Source of the DNA: Flavobacterium psychrophilum
Lineage (GTDB): Bacteria; Bacteroidota; Bacteroidia; Flavobacteriales; Flavobacteriaceae
Direction: 5' to 3'
Length of the DNA stretch: 16,900 nucleotides
Assembly (NCBI GenBank): GCA_945907225.1
Contig: CAMDSN010000012.1
Location: 1 to 16,900 of the forward strand
Shown: positions 1-9,997 of the stretch, piece after piece
Position numbering within the stretch: position 1 is the first letter of the stretch
Layout: each line of letters opens with the position of its first letter
Program-made: the position numbers and the translations under genes
Notes under the pieces: generated by a model
Told to the model about the DNA's origin: nothing
Database searches by the model: none
The model's input: only the letters and a program-made list of their open reading frames with translations

Positions 1-449
1 TATACCAATAATTTCTTGACTATCATTGAGATAGTTTTGCCTTCAGCAGCACCCCCAATTTCTGATGAAGCCAATCCCATTACTTTTCCCATTGACGCTA
101 TTCCTGACGCTCCCGTTTCTGCAATTATTTTAGAAACGATTGCTTCTACATCAGAATCTGAAAGTTGTGCCGGAAGGAATTTTTCAATTACAGCTATTTG
201 TGCTAATTCAGGCTCAGCCAAATCAAGCCTGTTTTGAGTGCTAAAAATAGAAGCACTGTCTTTTCGCATTTTTACAAGTTTTTGCAAAATCTTAATTTCA
301 TCAGCTTCGGTGATTTCTTCTTTAGCCCCCGAAGAAGTTTGAGCTAATAATATCTCAGATTTGATAGCTCTTAATGCTTCTAAAGCAATGGTGTCTTTTG
401 CACGCATTGCATTTTTCATTTCGTCCATTATGCGTATTGATAAACTCAT
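1..449 (-). CDS. yqeY: GatB/YqeY domain protein, complete but for the stop codon
   Basis: The minus strand opens with ATG at 449 and reads 149 codons to the window edge, followed by the bases TA. Proteins of this family in flavobacteria are about 149 residues, so the next base outside the window probably completes a TAA or TAG stop. The start reads MSLSIRIMDEMKNAMRAKD, followed by an LEALRAIKSEILLAQ helix, a KLVKMRKDS segment, EKFLPAQLSD near residues 90-100, a GKVMG motif, and a VKKLLV end. This pattern is typical of the YqeY family, which shares the helical tRNA-binding tail domain of the amidotransferase subunit GatB but lacks its catalytic core. A role in tRNA-dependent amidation is often suggested by that similarity but is not shown here. 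The gene follows ftsZ on the same strand but is separated from it by a strong terminator, so it probably has its own promoter; I found no clear TAnnTTTG box in the 450-505 gap. Confidence 0.9.
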   Translation of the reverse strand, partial: MSLSIRIMDEMKNAMRAKDTIALEALRAIKSEILLAQTSSGAKEEITEADEIKILQKLVKMRKDSASIFSTQNRLDLAEPELAQIAVIEKFLPAQLSDSDVEAIVSKIIAETGASGIASMGKVMGLASSEIGGAAEGKTISMIVKKLLV

Positions 450-500
450 AGTATAATTTGTTTAAATTAAGAGAATTGAACTCAAAGGAAGTGCGAAGAT

Positions 501-541
501 AAAAAAATAACCCGAAAATTTATTGAAATTTTCGGGTTATT
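501..541 (-). terminator. intrinsic terminator after ftsZ
   Basis: A perfect 16-bp inverted repeat lies at 506-521 and 526-541 (AATAACCCGAAAATTT and its complement) around a 4-base loop. Read on the minus strand, the hairpin runs into a tract of seven T residues at 507-501, the layout of a Rho-independent terminator. It begins 19 bp after the ftsZ stop codon. On the plus strand no T tract follows, so it works in one direction. It marks the end of the dcw transcription unit and separates it from the yqeY-like gene. Confidence 0.93.
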
Positions 542-559
542 AGTGAGGCATATAAAGGG

Positions 560-2524
560 CTAATCTACATTGTCATGCAAGAACGAATTATTAGTTCGCA
601 ACTGGGTATCCTCGTTACTATCAATTCCTAGTGACATTCTTGAATTTGAATTTGATTGCGCATTATTTGATATATCAAGTCCAATCCTTTTATAAGCAGG
701 CTCTTTCTCCATTTCATCAATTTTCATCGCTTTACTAGTGAAATTATAATTAAACTCTCTCATTTTTTTTCTACGGTCATCTGTTCTATGCTTCAATGCC
801 TCAATAGTTAACTCCAGTGGTGAAATATCATCAAAATTATTAGATGCAACTTCTACTCGTTCATCTGTGTCCACTTTCATGGTGATTTTTAATTCCTCAG
901 CTACGGGTTCTTCAATTGATGCAACAGTCTCAAGCTTATTGCTTTCAGTGTTAATCTCAGAATCTGTGAATTCTTCTAAAGAATACCTAACAATTCCCTT
1001 CTCTGTAAGCTGAGTAATAGGCACAAGTTCTACTGATTCATTAACTACAATATCATTAATAGTATCTGTTAAATCAAATACAACCCTATTCTCTTCACTT
1101 TCCTGAAGAGGCGTTACTGTTTCAACTTTTTCAAAAGGTGTCACAGCTGGCAAATCAAAAGTAAATGTAATTTGATCTTCTTTTATAAGCGCTAGAGGTT
1201 CTACTACGTTTATCTCTTTAACTTCTTTGGTTGTTACGATAAAATCAATATCATTTATTGGAGAAACAATTTCAAATGTTACGTCTAAATTTTTAATAAA
1301 ATGATTCATAGCAATCAATTCATTTTCATCAATAGCGTTAACAATATCGGGAGTATCTATAGAAAATTCGATTTCTTCTTCCACCAATTCATGTACTATC
1401 CTTTCTTTTTGAAAGGAAGTTTCCTGGAGTGGCTGAATAACTTCTACTGGTTTTTGGGTTAAATCATGAACTAATTTTTGTTCATCTCCCAATACGTGGA
1501 ATATCTTCTTTACATCTGTATTTACAATGCCATTTTGTTGTTCTACGTTAAATCCGGTAGCAATAACAGTTACAGAAATAGATTCTCCAAGTGTCTCATC
1601 TTCTCCAACGCCCATTATAATATTAGCACCATTACCAGCTTCTGATTGGATGTGGTCATTAATTTCTCCTATTTCGTCAATTGTAATTTCGTTAGTGCCC
1701 GAAACAATTAATAGCAAAACATTTTTTGCTCCTGCTATTTTATTATCATCTAGAAGAGGGGAGTCTAATGCAGAAATAATAGCCTCTTTTGCTCTATTGT
1801 CTCCATTAGCAGTAGCAGAACCCATAATTGCCGATCCACTGTTAGACAAGACCGTTTTAGCATCTTTTAAATCTATATTTTGTGTATAATGATGTGTAAT
1901 TACCTCAGCAATTCCTCTTGATGCAGTAGCTAAAACTTCATCTGCCTTTGAAAATCCTTTTTTGAAACCAAGATTTCCAAAAACCTCTCTCAGCTTATTA
2001 TTATTTATAACTATTAGAGAATCTACTTGTTTTCTTAATTCTTCAACCCCTAAAAGTGCTTGATCATAACGTACTTTACCTTCAAACTGAAATGGTTTAG
2101 TTACAATTCCAACTGTTAGAATTCCTCTTTCTTTGGCGAGTTTAGCAATTACAGGTGCCGCTCCAGTTCCTGTTCCACCACCCATACCGGCAGTTATAAA
2201 AACCATTTTGGTGTTTGTGTCAAGCATTTTCTCAATATCACCAATACTTTCTATAGCCGATTTTTGACCGATTTCAGGATTTGCTCCCGCACCAAGTCCC
2301 TCAGTTAGGCATACACCCAATTGAATTTTATTTGGTACTGGGCTGTTTTGAAGTGCTTGTGAATCAGTGTTACAAACAATAAAATCAACACCGTTTATTC
2401 CTTGCTTAAACATATGATTGATTGCATTGCTTCCTCCGCCTCCTACTCCAATAACTTTAATCACATTTGATTGGTTTTTTGGCAAATCAAATGAGATATT
2501 TCCAAATTCTGAGTTGCTTGACAT
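560..2524 (-). CDS. ftsZ: cell division protein FtsZ, long-linker form
   Basis: Tubulin-like GTPase that polymerises into the Z ring at midcell and recruits the division machinery. The GTPase core spans about residues 20-326: GVGGGGSNA at 26-34, GAGANPEIG at 78-86, the tubulin signature GGGTGTG at 115-121, and the T7 catalytic loop with N216, D218 and D221. After the core comes an acidic linker of about 300 residues and a basic-to-polar tail ending [10 protein letters not shown]. FtsZ from E. coli or Bacillus is about 380 residues, so the 654 here reflects the long C-terminal region seen in flavobacterial FtsZ. The last residues probably serve as the conserved tail that binds FtsA or other partners (inference). 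The start is ATG, 54 bp after ftsA. It is the last gene before the terminator. Confidence 0.98.
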   Translation of the reverse strand: MSSNSEFGNISFDLPKNQSNVIKVIGVGGGGSNAINHMFKQGINGVDFIVCNTDSQALQNSPVPNKIQLGVCLTEGLGAGANPEIGQKSAIESIGDIEKMLDTNTKMVFITAGMGGGTGTGAAPVIAKLAKERGILTVGIVTKPFQFEGKVRYDQALLGVEELRKQVDSLIVINNNKLREVFGNLGFKKGFSKADEVLATASRGIAEVITHHYTQNIDLKDAKTVLSNSGSAIMGSATANGDNRAKEAIISALDSPLLDDNKIAGAKNVLLLIVSGTNEITIDEIGEINDHIQSEAGNGANIIMGVGEDETLGESISVTVIATGFNVEQQNGIVNTDVKKIFHVLGDEQKLVHDLTQKPVEVIQPLQETSFQKERIVHELVEEEIEFSIDTPDIVNAIDENELIAMNHFIKNLDVTFEIVSPINDIDFIVTTKEVKEINVVEPLALIKEDQITFTFDLPAVTPFEKVETVTPLQESEENRVVFDLTDTINDIVVNESVELVPITQLTEKGIVRYSLEEFTDSEINTESNKLETVASIEEPVAEELKITMKVDTDERVEVASNNFDDISPLELTIEALKHRTDDRRKKMREFNYNFTSKAMKIDEMEKEPAYKRIGLDISNNAQSNSNSRMSLGIDSNEDTQLRTNNSFLHDNVD

Positions 2525-2578
2525 ATTTTCTTGTTTTATTAGGTTGTATTATATTTTTACGTTTTGACTTATTTTTTT

Positions 2579-3937
2579 CTACTCGACTTCATCAAGATAG
2601 GACTTTATTTTTTCTAAATAGTGTTTAAAAATATTAGGTTTTTCTCCTAGTGGAACTGGCATAGGAGTATCAATATCTTCTTCTGCTGTGTTTAATGGCT
2701 GATTTTCAGGAATAACCTCCCTTACTTCATTTTCTTTCCGCTCCTGTTCTGTTTCTATTTTAATAGCACTATTTGAATGGCGTTCAATACCATTCATCAC
2801 TAATCCAACAGCTGTTGCATATAAAGGGTTCATGATTTCCTCGTTGGTATTATCAGCTAAATGTTCATTTGAATAACCTATTCTTGTATCCATTCCTGTA
2901 ATATACTCAACCAACTGCTTTATATGCTTTAATTGTGAGCCGCCTCCCGTTAATACAATTCCAGCAATTAACTTCTTTCGTGGCTCTTCATTTCCATAAG
3001 CTTTTATTTCTGCATAAACCTGTTCTATAATTTCAATAACACGAGCATTTATTATTTTTGACAAATTCTTTAAAGATATTTCTTTTGGATCTCGGCCTCT
3101 TAAACCAGGAATTGATACAATTTCGTAATCTTTATTTTCACCTGGCCATGCAGAACCAAATCGTATTTTTAATAATTCAGCTTGCTTTTCAATAATAGAA
3201 CAGCCTTCTTTTATATCGTCAGTAATAACATTTCCTCCAAATGGCACTACCGCTGTATGGCGAATAATTCCATCTTTAAATATTGCTAAATCCGTTGTAC
3301 CTCCACCAATATCGATTAATGCCACACCTGCCTCTTTCTCATCTTGACTCAAAACAGCATCAGCTGAAGCCAAAGGTTCTAACGTTATTCCAGATAGTTC
3401 GATATTAGAATCTTTAACACATCGCCCAAGATTTCGAATGGAAGCGGCTTGACCAACTACTATGTGAAAACTAGCTTCTAATCGGGAACCATACATTCCT
3501 ATTGGCTCTTTAATTTCAGACTGGGAGTCTATTTTATATTCTTGCGGCAAAACATGAATAATTTCTTCTCCTGGCATCATTGCTAATTGCTTAACCTGAT
3601 CTATCAGTAGCTGTATGTCTTTTTCGTTAATTACTGATTCTGAGTTTGGACGTATTACGTAATCTGTGTGCTGAATACTTCGAATGTGTTGCCCAGCAAT
3701 TCCTACTACAACATCATTAATTATATAATCTGAATTTTTTTCTGCTTGCTCAATTGCTTGTTGAATAGATTGAATTGTTTGTGTAATATTATTTACAACA
3801 CCACGAGACACACCCTGACTTTTGGATTTTCCAACTCCCAAAATTTGGAGTTTGCCATATTCGTTTTTCTTCCCGATCATGGCAACTATTTTGGTAGTCC
3901 CAATATCTAGTCCAACTGCTATATTTTCTTTTTTCAT
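2579..3937 (-). CDS. ftsA: cell division protein FtsA
   Basis: Actin-like ATPase that anchors FtsZ filaments to the inner face of the membrane and links the ring to the periplasmic division proteins. Nucleotide-binding motifs are visible: phosphate-1 GLDIGTTK at 9-16, phosphate-2 DIGGGTTD at 209-216, and the adenosine motif LTGGGSQ around 329-335. The stretch between about 85 and 165 corresponds to the SHS2 (1C) subdomain of FtsA. A charged spacer (about 390-430) leads to a terminal amphipathic helix at 435-452 (IFKHYLEKIKSYL), the expected membrane-targeting sequence. The length of 452 is slightly above the E. coli protein (420). ATG start; it begins 6 bp after the ftsQ stop, so the two are probably translated from the same message, and ftsZ follows after 54 bp. 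Confidence 0.97.
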   Translation of the reverse strand: MKKENIAVGLDIGTTKIVAMIGKKNEYGKLQILGVGKSKSQGVSRGVVNNITQTIQSIQQAIEQAEKNSDYIINDVVVGIAGQHIRSIQHTDYVIRPNSESVINEKDIQLLIDQVKQLAMMPGEEIIHVLPQEYKIDSQSEIKEPIGMYGSRLEASFHIVVGQAASIRNLGRCVKDSNIELSGITLEPLASADAVLSQDEKEAGVALIDIGGGTTDLAIFKDGIIRHTAVVPFGGNVITDDIKEGCSIIEKQAELLKIRFGSAWPGENKDYEIVSIPGLRGRDPKEISLKNLSKIINARVIEIIEQVYAEIKAYGNEEPRKKLIAGIVLTGGGSQLKHIKQLVEYITGMDTRIGYSNEHLADNTNEEIMNPLYATAVGLVMNGIERHSNSAIKIETEQERKENEVREVIPENQPLNTAEEDIDTPMPVPLGEKPNIFKHYLEKIKSYLDEVE

Positions 3938-3943
3938 ACCCTT

Positions 3944-4666
3944 TTATTTTACACAAACAACTTGATTTGCAAACTTCAAGTTAATCTTTTTATATTTTGC
4001 CAAAACTGTATCTAAAACTGCCATTTGAAAAAAAGCTTTGTAATTGTTAAATTTCTTTTTACTGTTTATAACTAATCCAAAATCAATTTCAAAATCATAA
4101 TTCCTATTCGCCATAATTAAACTTCCGTTGGGCAAAATTTTAATTCCAATGATATTTTTTTTTAAAAAATTATCCCCTGAAATTATTTTTAATACTATAG
4201 CTAAATCAGCTTTTTTTATCGCATTAATATCGCCTGTTAGAAGCGGAACTCTGGTAGTAAAATTGTCTGACAACGGCATTGCATTTCCCTCACAATCAAC
4301 ATAAAAAGTCCCTTTTTCATTAAACACTCTTCCTAAAGGGGTTTTTTGTTTTACAACAGCCTTGAGAACTCCATCAACACTAACAAAAACATCGGCTTTT
4401 TCAATTAATTTTTGTTTGTTAATTTTTACTTCTAATTTCTTCAAATCTAACCCTTCTTTATTGATAGTTTTTAGGTCTTTATTTTTTTCTATTAACAATT
4501 TATTAACCATTTCTGATTTTAAAAAAAGTGTGTTATCTCCAACAAAAACAACCTCTGTTTTCTTTATTTTTCGCTTGCCATTTCGGTAAGAAGTAAACGA
4601 AAACAGTGAGATAACCGCAATTATCATTAAAAATAATCTGATATTTAACCAAGTTAAAAATTTCAT
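3944..4666 (-). CDS. ftsQ: cell division protein FtsQ
   Basis: Bitopic membrane protein of the divisome that in other bacteria bridges the early cytoplasmic proteins to FtsL/FtsB and the septal synthases. The N-terminus has only about five residues before a hydrophobic segment (about 6-25), followed by a basic RNGKRKIKK stretch and an extracytoplasmic region of about 200 residues. Residues about 33-105 have the alternating pattern of a POTRA domain, and about 105-235 that of the FtsQ beta domain. The primary sequence is weakly conserved across phyla, so the call rests on topology, size (240), the ending NLKFANQVVCVK typical of flavobacterial FtsQ, and position between murC and ftsA. The cytoplasmic tail is much shorter than in E. 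coli. ATG start; 62-bp gap after murC, 6-bp gap before ftsA. Confidence 0.9.
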   Translation of the reverse strand: MKFLTWLNIRLFLMIIAVISLFSFTSYRNGKRKIKKTEVVFVGDNTLFLKSEMVNKLLIEKNKDLKTINKEGLDLKKLEVKINKQKLIEKADVFVSVDGVLKAVVKQKTPLGRVFNEKGTFYVDCEGNAMPLSDNFTTRVPLLTGDINAIKKADLAIVLKIISGDNFLKKNIIGIKILPNGSLIMANRNYDFEIDFGLVINSKKKFNNYKAFFQMAVLDTVLAKYKKINLKFANQVVCVK

Positions 4667-4728
4667 TTGCTTTTTTCTTTTATTGTGAATTTTACCACTC
4701 TTTGTTTAATTTTTATCAACACACTTTC

Positions 4729-6114
4729 TTAGCTTTTTACTTCGATCAATTTAGACTTAATAATTGGCACTAATTCACCAATATCTCCAGCGCCAATTGT
4801 CAAAATTATATTGGCATCGGAATCTAAAATTGAGGCTACTAAATTATCTTTAGAACATAACTTTTTATTGTTATTTACAATTTTTGATAATAACCATTTT
4901 GACGTTATCCCTTCAATTGGAATTTCTCGAGCTGGATAAATATCTAGTAGTAAAATTTCATGAAATTGTGATAAACTTGTAGCAAATTCGTCTGCAAAAT
5001 CTCGAGTTCTACTAAACAAATGGGGTTGAAAAATTGCTAATATCTTCCTATTCGGATATAATTCACTCACGGCTTGATAAACTGCATTTATCTCTGTGGG
5101 ATGATGCGCATAATCGTCAATATAAATTAGACTGTCTTCTTTAATTTGATAAGAAAACCTTCTTTGAATTCCTTTGAAAGAAGCCAAGGCTCTAGCAATG
5201 TACTTGGTTGGGGTACCATAAGTCTTTGCCATTGCTAAAGCCATCAAGGCATTCATTAAATTGTGCCTGCCTGGAAGACTAAAATATAAATTCTCCATAT
5301 TTCCATCAGGGGTTAGTACATCAAAAACATAAGCACCATTTTCAATCTTAATATTATGGGCCATAAAAAGCACCTTTGAACCTGATTTAAAATTGGGTTT
5401 AGTGTCACAAATCGCCACTTGTATTCCATTTAGTTCTATTCCTTCAGGTGTAAATAATTTTTTCTTATCAATTATTTTATTTGCAAAATCGGAAAAAGAG
5501 ACTTCAAGTTCGGCGTGATTCGAATAAATATCTAAATGATCGGCATCCATAGAGGTAACGCAAGCAATATCAGGATGTAGTTGTAAAAAAGAGCGGTCAA
5601 ACTCATCTGCTTCAACAACCGTTATCGTTTTTCCGTTTCCAATTAAGTTAGAATTATAATTTTCTACAATACCCCCCACAAAAGCGGTAACATCTGCACC
5701 ACTTTCAAATAAAATATGTCCTAAAATAGCCGAAGTAGTTGTCTTCCCGTGGGTTCCTGCTACAGCAAAACAAAAAGTATCTTTAGTTATAATCCCTAAA
5801 ACTTCTGCCCGTTTTTTAACCTCGTAATTATGAGCTAAAAAGTAACTCCATTGAGCGTGTGAATTTGGTATAGCTGGAGTTATGACCACCAAAGTATTAT
5901 TAGCTAAAAAATTTGTGGGTATCAAACTAACATGGTCGTCAAAATAAATTACCATTCCACTAGCAACTAATTCATCTGTAAGTGATGTAGGTGTTTTGTC
6001 ATAACCCGATACATTCTTCCCAATAGATTTGAAATACCTAGCCAAAGCACTCATCCCGATGCCTCCTATTCCAATGAAATAAACATTATGTATCTGATTA
6101 CTATCCATTTTCAT
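4729..6114 (-). CDS. murC: UDP-N-acetylmuramate--L-alanine ligase (MurC)
   Basis: Cytoplasmic ATP-dependent ligase (EC 6.3.2.8) that adds L-alanine to UDP-MurNAc, the first step of stem peptide synthesis. Domains in order: Rossmann-type UDP-binding domain with [13 protein letters not shown] at 13-25, ATPase domain with the P-loop GTHGKTTT at 120-127, VEADEFD at 167-173 and MDADHLDIY at 189-197, then GRHNLMNA at 282-289 and the MurC-specific [10 protein letters not shown] at 333-342 in the C-terminal domain. The length of 461 is normal for the family. The ATG at 6114 overlaps the murG stop in an ATGA arrangement, suggesting translational coupling; a second ATG two codons downstream (MKMDSN) is an equally good start. 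The gap of 62 bp to ftsQ holds no clear promoter. Confidence 0.98.
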   Translation of the reverse strand: MKMDSNQIHNVYFIGIGGIGMSALARYFKSIGKNVSGYDKTPTSLTDELVASGMVIYFDDHVSLIPTNFLANNTLVVITPAIPNSHAQWSYFLAHNYEVKKRAEVLGIITKDTFCFAVAGTHGKTTTSAILGHILFESGADVTAFVGGIVENYNSNLIGNGKTITVVEADEFDRSFLQLHPDIACVTSMDADHLDIYSNHAELEVSFSDFANKIIDKKKLFTPEGIELNGIQVAICDTKPNFKSGSKVLFMAHNIKIENGAYVFDVLTPDGNMENLYFSLPGRHNLMNALMALAMAKTYGTPTKYIARALASFKGIQRRFSYQIKEDSLIYIDDYAHHPTEINAVYQAVSELYPNRKILAIFQPHLFSRTRDFADEFATSLSQFHEILLLDIYPAREIPIEGITSKWLLSKIVNNNKKLCSKDNLVASILDSDANIILTIGAGDIGELVPIIKSKLIEVKS

Positions 6115-7292
6115 TCTATTTCAATTTCCGAATTTGGCAAAGCACCCCCTATTAATTTTTCTATTTGTTCAACGATGGCTAATGTAGCATTAGGACGAGC
6201 TAGTTTTTTAATGTTTAAACTCAAGCTCGTTTGTAAATTTATATCCGAAACTAATTTTGCAAATACCGACTGAAAGTCAATATCTAAATCAGCTTCTTTG
6301 ATTAATAATGCGCCCCCTTTTTCAGTAATGGCGAGTGCATTTTTGGTTTGATGATCTTCGGCGACATTAGGCGATGGAATAAATATTACAGGTTTTCCAA
6401 CCAAACATAATTCAGAGACAGAGGAAGCTCCAGCACGTGAAATAATGAAGTCAGATGCTGCATAAGCGAGATCCATTTTTTCTATGAAAGGAACCACCTC
6501 AACAAAAGATAAATCTGAAATATTTTTGTAAATGTCAAAATATAAGGAGCCACATTGCCAAATTATTTGGATATTGGTTGAAACTATTGCGTTTACTTCT
6601 TTTGCTAATAATTGATTTAATCTTCTAGCACCTAAACTTCCTCCAAGTACTAAAAGTGTTTTTTTATTTGAATCTAAATTAAAATAGCGTAATGCCTCCT
6701 CACGTTTGGAATGGATTGATAACAAATCCTGTCGAACTGGATTACCCGTTAAGATAATTTTATTTTTCGGGAAGAATCGTTCTAATTTTTCGTAGGCAAC
6801 GCAAATTATATTTGCTTTCCTACTCAATAATTTATTTGTGATTCCGGGATAAGAATTTTGCTCTTGAATTAAAGTTGGGATATTCAAACTATTTGCCATT
6901 TGAACTAGGGGTCCACTTGCAAAACCGCCAGTACCAATTACGACATTTGGCTTAAATTGGTTAATTATCTTTCTAGATTTGAGTAAACTACTGATTAATT
7001 TTATGGGGAAAATTAAATTTTGGAAGGATAGTTTTCGTTGTAACCCGGCGATCCATAAACCTATAATATTATAGCCTGCCTGAGGCACTTTTTGCATTTC
7101 CATTTTGTCTTTGGCGCCAACGAATAGAAACTTTGAATTGGGAAAACGGAACTTTAATTCGTTTGCAATTGCTATCGCAGGATAAATATGACCACCAGTA
7201 CCTCCTCCACTTAAAATAAATCGAAGTTCACTTCGAGTCAGATTAGATCCACTATCAATACTATTTGCTTCTATTTGGCTATGCGATATCAA
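6111..7292 (-). CDS. murG: lipid II synthase MurG, with probable TTG start
   Basis: Membrane-associated GT28 glycosyltransferase (EC 2.4.1.227) that transfers GlcNAc from UDP-GlcNAc to lipid I, giving lipid II. Seen: the N-terminal lipid-acceptor loop GGGTGGH at 29-35, [10 protein letters not shown] around 119-128, IQEQN at 142-146, TGNPVR at 182-187, [10 protein letters not shown] at 217-226, [11 protein letters not shown] at 285-295 and DHQTKNA at 313-319, the last two forming the UDP-GlcNAc site. The open frame begins at a TTG that overlaps the ftsW stop (TTGA). No ATG exists between there and the first conserved motif, and a stop lies three codons upstream. With the TTG start the protein has about 20 more residues than usual before FILSGGG. 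CTG or ATT codons inside that stretch could be the true start instead. It overlaps murC by 4 bp. Confidence 0.96.
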   Translation of the reverse strand: MISHSQIEANSIDSGSNLTRSELRFILSGGGTGGHIYPAIAIANELKFRFPNSKFLFVGAKDKMEMQKVPQAGYNIIGLWIAGLQRKLSFQNLIFPIKLISSLLKSRKIINQFKPNVVIGTGGFASGPLVQMANSLNIPTLIQEQNSYPGITNKLLSRKANIICVAYEKLERFFPKNKIILTGNPVRQDLLSIHSKREEALRYFNLDSNKKTLLVLGGSLGARRLNQLLAKEVNAIVSTNIQIIWQCGSLYFDIYKNISDLSFVEVVPFIEKMDLAYAASDFIISRAGASSVSELCLVGKPVIFIPSPNVAEDHQTKNALAITEKGGALLIKEADLDIDFQSVFAKLVSDINLQTSLSLNIKKLARPNATLAIVEQIEKLIGGALPNSEIEIE

Positions 7293-8602
7293 AACGGTTT
7301 ATTTTTTTTTAAAATGGGTTCTAGCGGGTTGGCTTGGTCAATAATGGAAAAATCTTCCTTCTTATCATCATTGTTACTTTCATTTTCTTCCTCTAATAAT
7401 TGTTTATCAATTAATCGCTTTAAGGCCTCATCCCTTTTTTTAGTTTCTGCTAATTCCTCTGCAATCTCATCTTCCTTTTTAGTGACATTTAGTATAATAC
7501 CGAGCGCTATACAGGTAACCCAAATAGAACTTCCACCGCTACTAATTAAAGGTAGCGTTTGACCCGTTACTGGAAGTAAATCAACGGCAACTCCCATATT
7601 GGTTATGGCCTGAAAAATGATTGGAAATCCTAGGCCCACTACTAATAATTTTCCGAAAAGTGTGTTGGATCTTCGTGCCGCTACCATAAATCGTATTAAC
7701 AACAAAAGATAAATTAACAAAACCGTTATCCCCCCGAACAAGCCGTATTCTTCAACAATAATTGCATAAATAAAGTCTGAGGAAGATTGGGGTAAAAAAT
7801 TCTTTTGAACACTTTTTCCAGGACCAAGACCATAAACGCCTCCTGTTGCAATAGCGGTTTTTGCTAATTCTATTTGATATTTATCTTTGTTTGGCTGGTC
7901 TCCAAAAAAATTATCCATTCGAGCAATCCATGTATCTACTCGATTAGGAAAAGCATCTGGATAAGTTTTTATTACCATTACAAAGAATATCAATCCAATT
8001 AATCCGGCGCCAATAATTAGCCCAATATATTTTAGAGGATATTTACCAATAAATACCAATATGAGCACCATTGTAAAAATTAAAGCTGCAGTAGAAAAAT
8101 TGGCAGGTAAAATTAATACTACGGTAATAAAAACCGGCATCCATAATTCCCATACCGAATTTTGGAACGTTATTGGAATTTCTCTTTTCTTGGAAAGATA
8201 ATTAGCAACATATATATATAAAACTAAAGATGCTATTGTTGATGTTTGAAAAGAAAAAGAAGTAAAAGGGATGATCAACCATCTACTTGCATTCGCTCCC
8301 CCTATAACATTTCCTTGATACAAAGTAAAAAAAAGCAACAACCAAATAACAGGCAGTAAAAATCTTGATAAACGTTTAAAATAATTATACGGAATCCTAT
8401 GAACATTATATAAAATAAAAAATCCAACAATCACTTGAGCGCCGTGTTTTATTAAATAGCTAAAAGCGTTTTCAATTCCTTCAGCTTTAAAGGCCAAGTT
8501 ACTACTTGCACTGTAAACAGACATGAATGAAAAAAGAGCCAATAGTGCAACAAATGCCCAAATTACTTTATCTCCTTTAAGACTATTTACTATTTCTTTC
8601 AT
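7289..8602 (-). CDS. ftsW: septal peptidoglycan glycosyltransferase FtsW
   Basis: SEDS-family integral membrane protein that polymerises lipid II into glycan strands at the septum, in a pair with FtsI. The hydrophobic profile fits about ten membrane segments between residues 14 and 372. Family motifs are clear: [21 protein letters not shown] (about 260-280), where D276 matches the essential Asp of SEDS enzymes, VEEYG at 283-287, and [13 protein letters not shown] at 347-359. Residues from about 374 to 437 form a highly charged cytoplasmic tail rich in Glu, Lys and Asp, longer than usual. RodA is the main alternative, but the position among dcw genes, between murD and murG, supports FtsW. ATG start; 60 bp after murD; its TGA overlaps the start of murG. 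Confidence 0.95.
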   Translation of the reverse strand: MKEIVNSLKGDKVIWAFVALLALFSFMSVYSASSNLAFKAEGIENAFSYLIKHGAQVIVGFFILYNVHRIPYNYFKRLSRFLLPVIWLLLFFTLYQGNVIGGANASRWLIIPFTSFSFQTSTIASLVLYIYVANYLSKKREIPITFQNSVWELWMPVFITVVLILPANFSTAALIFTMVLILVFIGKYPLKYIGLIIGAGLIGLIFFVMVIKTYPDAFPNRVDTWIARMDNFFGDQPNKDKYQIELAKTAIATGGVYGLGPGKSVQKNFLPQSSSDFIYAIIVEEYGLFGGITVLLIYLLLLIRFMVAARRSNTLFGKLLVVGLGFPIIFQAITNMGVAVDLLPVTGQTLPLISSGGSSIWVTCIALGIILNVTKKEDEIAEELAETKKRDEALKRLIDKQLLEEENESNNDDKKEDFSIIDQANPLEPILKKNKPF

Positions 8603-8662
8603 TTTATTTATGCTAAATTTTGACGCTTGCTTTGGCCTTTACTTAATCCAAACTATTTAATT

Positions 8663-9997
8663 TTATAAATTTTTAACAGCCGCTTTAAATTGATTGCCTC
8701 GATCTTGGTAATCTTGAAATAAATCAAAACTAGCGCAAGCAGGTGATAATAAAACCGTATCCCCTTTTTCTGCTAAATGCTTGGCTGTAACTACTGCATC
8801 AAACATATTATCAACTTCAACCATCATCTCAACAACATTCCCAAAAGCATCAATTATCTTTTTATTATCTACACCAAGGCAAATAATTGCTTTTACTTTT
8901 TCATGAACCAAAGACATAATTTCGTTATAATCATTTCCTTTGTCAACACCACCAAGAATCCAAACTGTAGGAGCAGTCATACTTTCCAATGCAAAAAAAG
9001 TAGCATTTACATTCGTAGCTTTACTATCATTGATGTATTGTACATTTTGAATTTTTAATACTTTTTCTAAACGGTGTTCTACTCCTTGAAAATTTGACAA
9101 ACTCTCTCGAATAGTGTCTTTCCTAATTTTCATCAATTGTGCAACAGAAGTGGCTGCCATAGCATTCTTGGTATTGTGCTTTCCTTCTAAAGAAATGTCT
9201 CCAATTTTCATTTCAAATTCCTCGTTGTTGATAATAATATCCATAGTTTCGTTTTTTATAAATGCCCCGTTTTTAAACGTTTTTGTTAGTGAAAATGGGA
9301 TTAATTGTGCTCTTGTTTTATTTTTTGTTAACCATTCAGAAATTGCAATATCGTCAGCATCATAAATGAGATAATCGTCTTCGGTTTGGTTCATTGTTAT
9401 TCTAAACTTTGAAGCGATATAGTTTTCATATTTATATTCGTATCTATCTAAATGGTCCGGACTTATATTTGTTATTATGGCTATATCGGGTTTGTATTTA
9501 ATGTTACCATCTAACTGAAAACTGCTCAACTCTAATACATAAAAATCATAATTTTCTTCAGCTACTTGCCATGCAAAACTTTTACCAACATTACCACCTA
9601 AACCAATATTCAAACCCCCTGATTTCAAAAGATGATAGGTTAACATGGTTGTAGTTGTTTTTCCATTACTTCCAGTTATACCAATTGTCTTAGCCGTTGT
9701 GAATTGCGAGGCAAATTCAATCTCAGAGATAACAGGAATAGCTTTCTCTAAAAGTTTTTTGACTAGTAAAACATTATCCGGAATTCCCGGACTTTTTACA
9801 ACCACATCTGCGTTTAATATTTGGCCTTCAGAATGGCATTGATCTTCCCATTTAATTTGATAATTTGTAAGAACTTGTTTGTACTTTTCATTAATTTTTC
9901 CCAAGTCAGAAACAAAAACATCGTAGCCCTGTTTCTTTCCTAAAATAGCTGCACCAACACCACTTTCGCCACCACCCAGTATCACCAAACGCTCCAT
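8663..9997 (-). CDS. murD: UDP-N-acetylmuramoylalanine--D-glutamate ligase (MurD)
   Basis: Cytoplasmic ligase (EC 6.3.2.9) adding D-glutamate to UDP-MurNAc-L-Ala. I place the start at the ATG at 9997 ([13 protein letters not shown]), giving 444 residues, a normal MurD length. The glycine-rich GGGESG lies at 8-13, EIEFA at 92-96, the P-loop GSNGKTTTT at 109-117, then the ELSSFQLD segment characteristic of MurD, ISPDHLDRY, an NDSKATN motif, and GGVDKGNDY near the C-terminal domain. The frame stays open another 19 codons to a TTG at 10054, but those codons lie inside mraY and do not resemble MurD. With the ATG, the start overlaps the mraY stop by one base (TAATG), a typical coupled junction. A 60-bp gap precedes ftsW. 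Confidence 0.97.
   Translation of the reverse strand: MERLVILGGGESGVGAAILGKKQGYDVFVSDLGKINEKYKQVLTNYQIKWEDQCHSEGQILNADVVVKSPGIPDNVLLVKKLLEKAIPVISEIEFASQFTTAKTIGITGSNGKTTTTMLTYHLLKSGGLNIGLGGNVGKSFAWQVAEENYDFYVLELSSFQLDGNIKYKPDIAIITNISPDHLDRYEYKYENYIASKFRITMNQTEDDYLIYDADDIAISEWLTKNKTRAQLIPFSLTKTFKNGAFIKNETMDIIINNEEFEMKIGDISLEGKHNTKNAMAATSVAQLMKIRKDTIRESLSNFQGVEHRLEKVLKIQNVQYINDSKATNVNATFFALESMTAPTVWILGGVDKGNDYNEIMSLVHEKVKAIICLGVDNKKIIDAFGNVVEMMVEVDNMFDAVVTAKHLAEKGDTVLLSPACASFDLFQDYQDRGNQFKAAVKNL

Noticed and set aside
450-505. Promoter for the yqeY-like gene
   Set aside because: TTTG and TAATTTAA occur, but their spacing (13 bp) and the -7 sequence do not fit the Bacteroidota consensus well enough to call.
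1527-1889. Plus-strand open frame of 120 codons opposite ftsZ
   Set aside because: It lies antisense to the conserved FtsZ GTPase core and its composition (Ser, Ile, Pro, Ala rich) is what the complement of that gene yields. Other plus-strand frames at 4362, 7275, 8777, 9114, 9645 and 16053 are similar shadows.
4693-4698. Single GTGGTA (minus strand) in the murC-ftsQ gap as a second MraZ box
   Set aside because: Only one copy is present, with no phased repeats at 10 bp on either side and no -7 box nearby, so it is probably chance.
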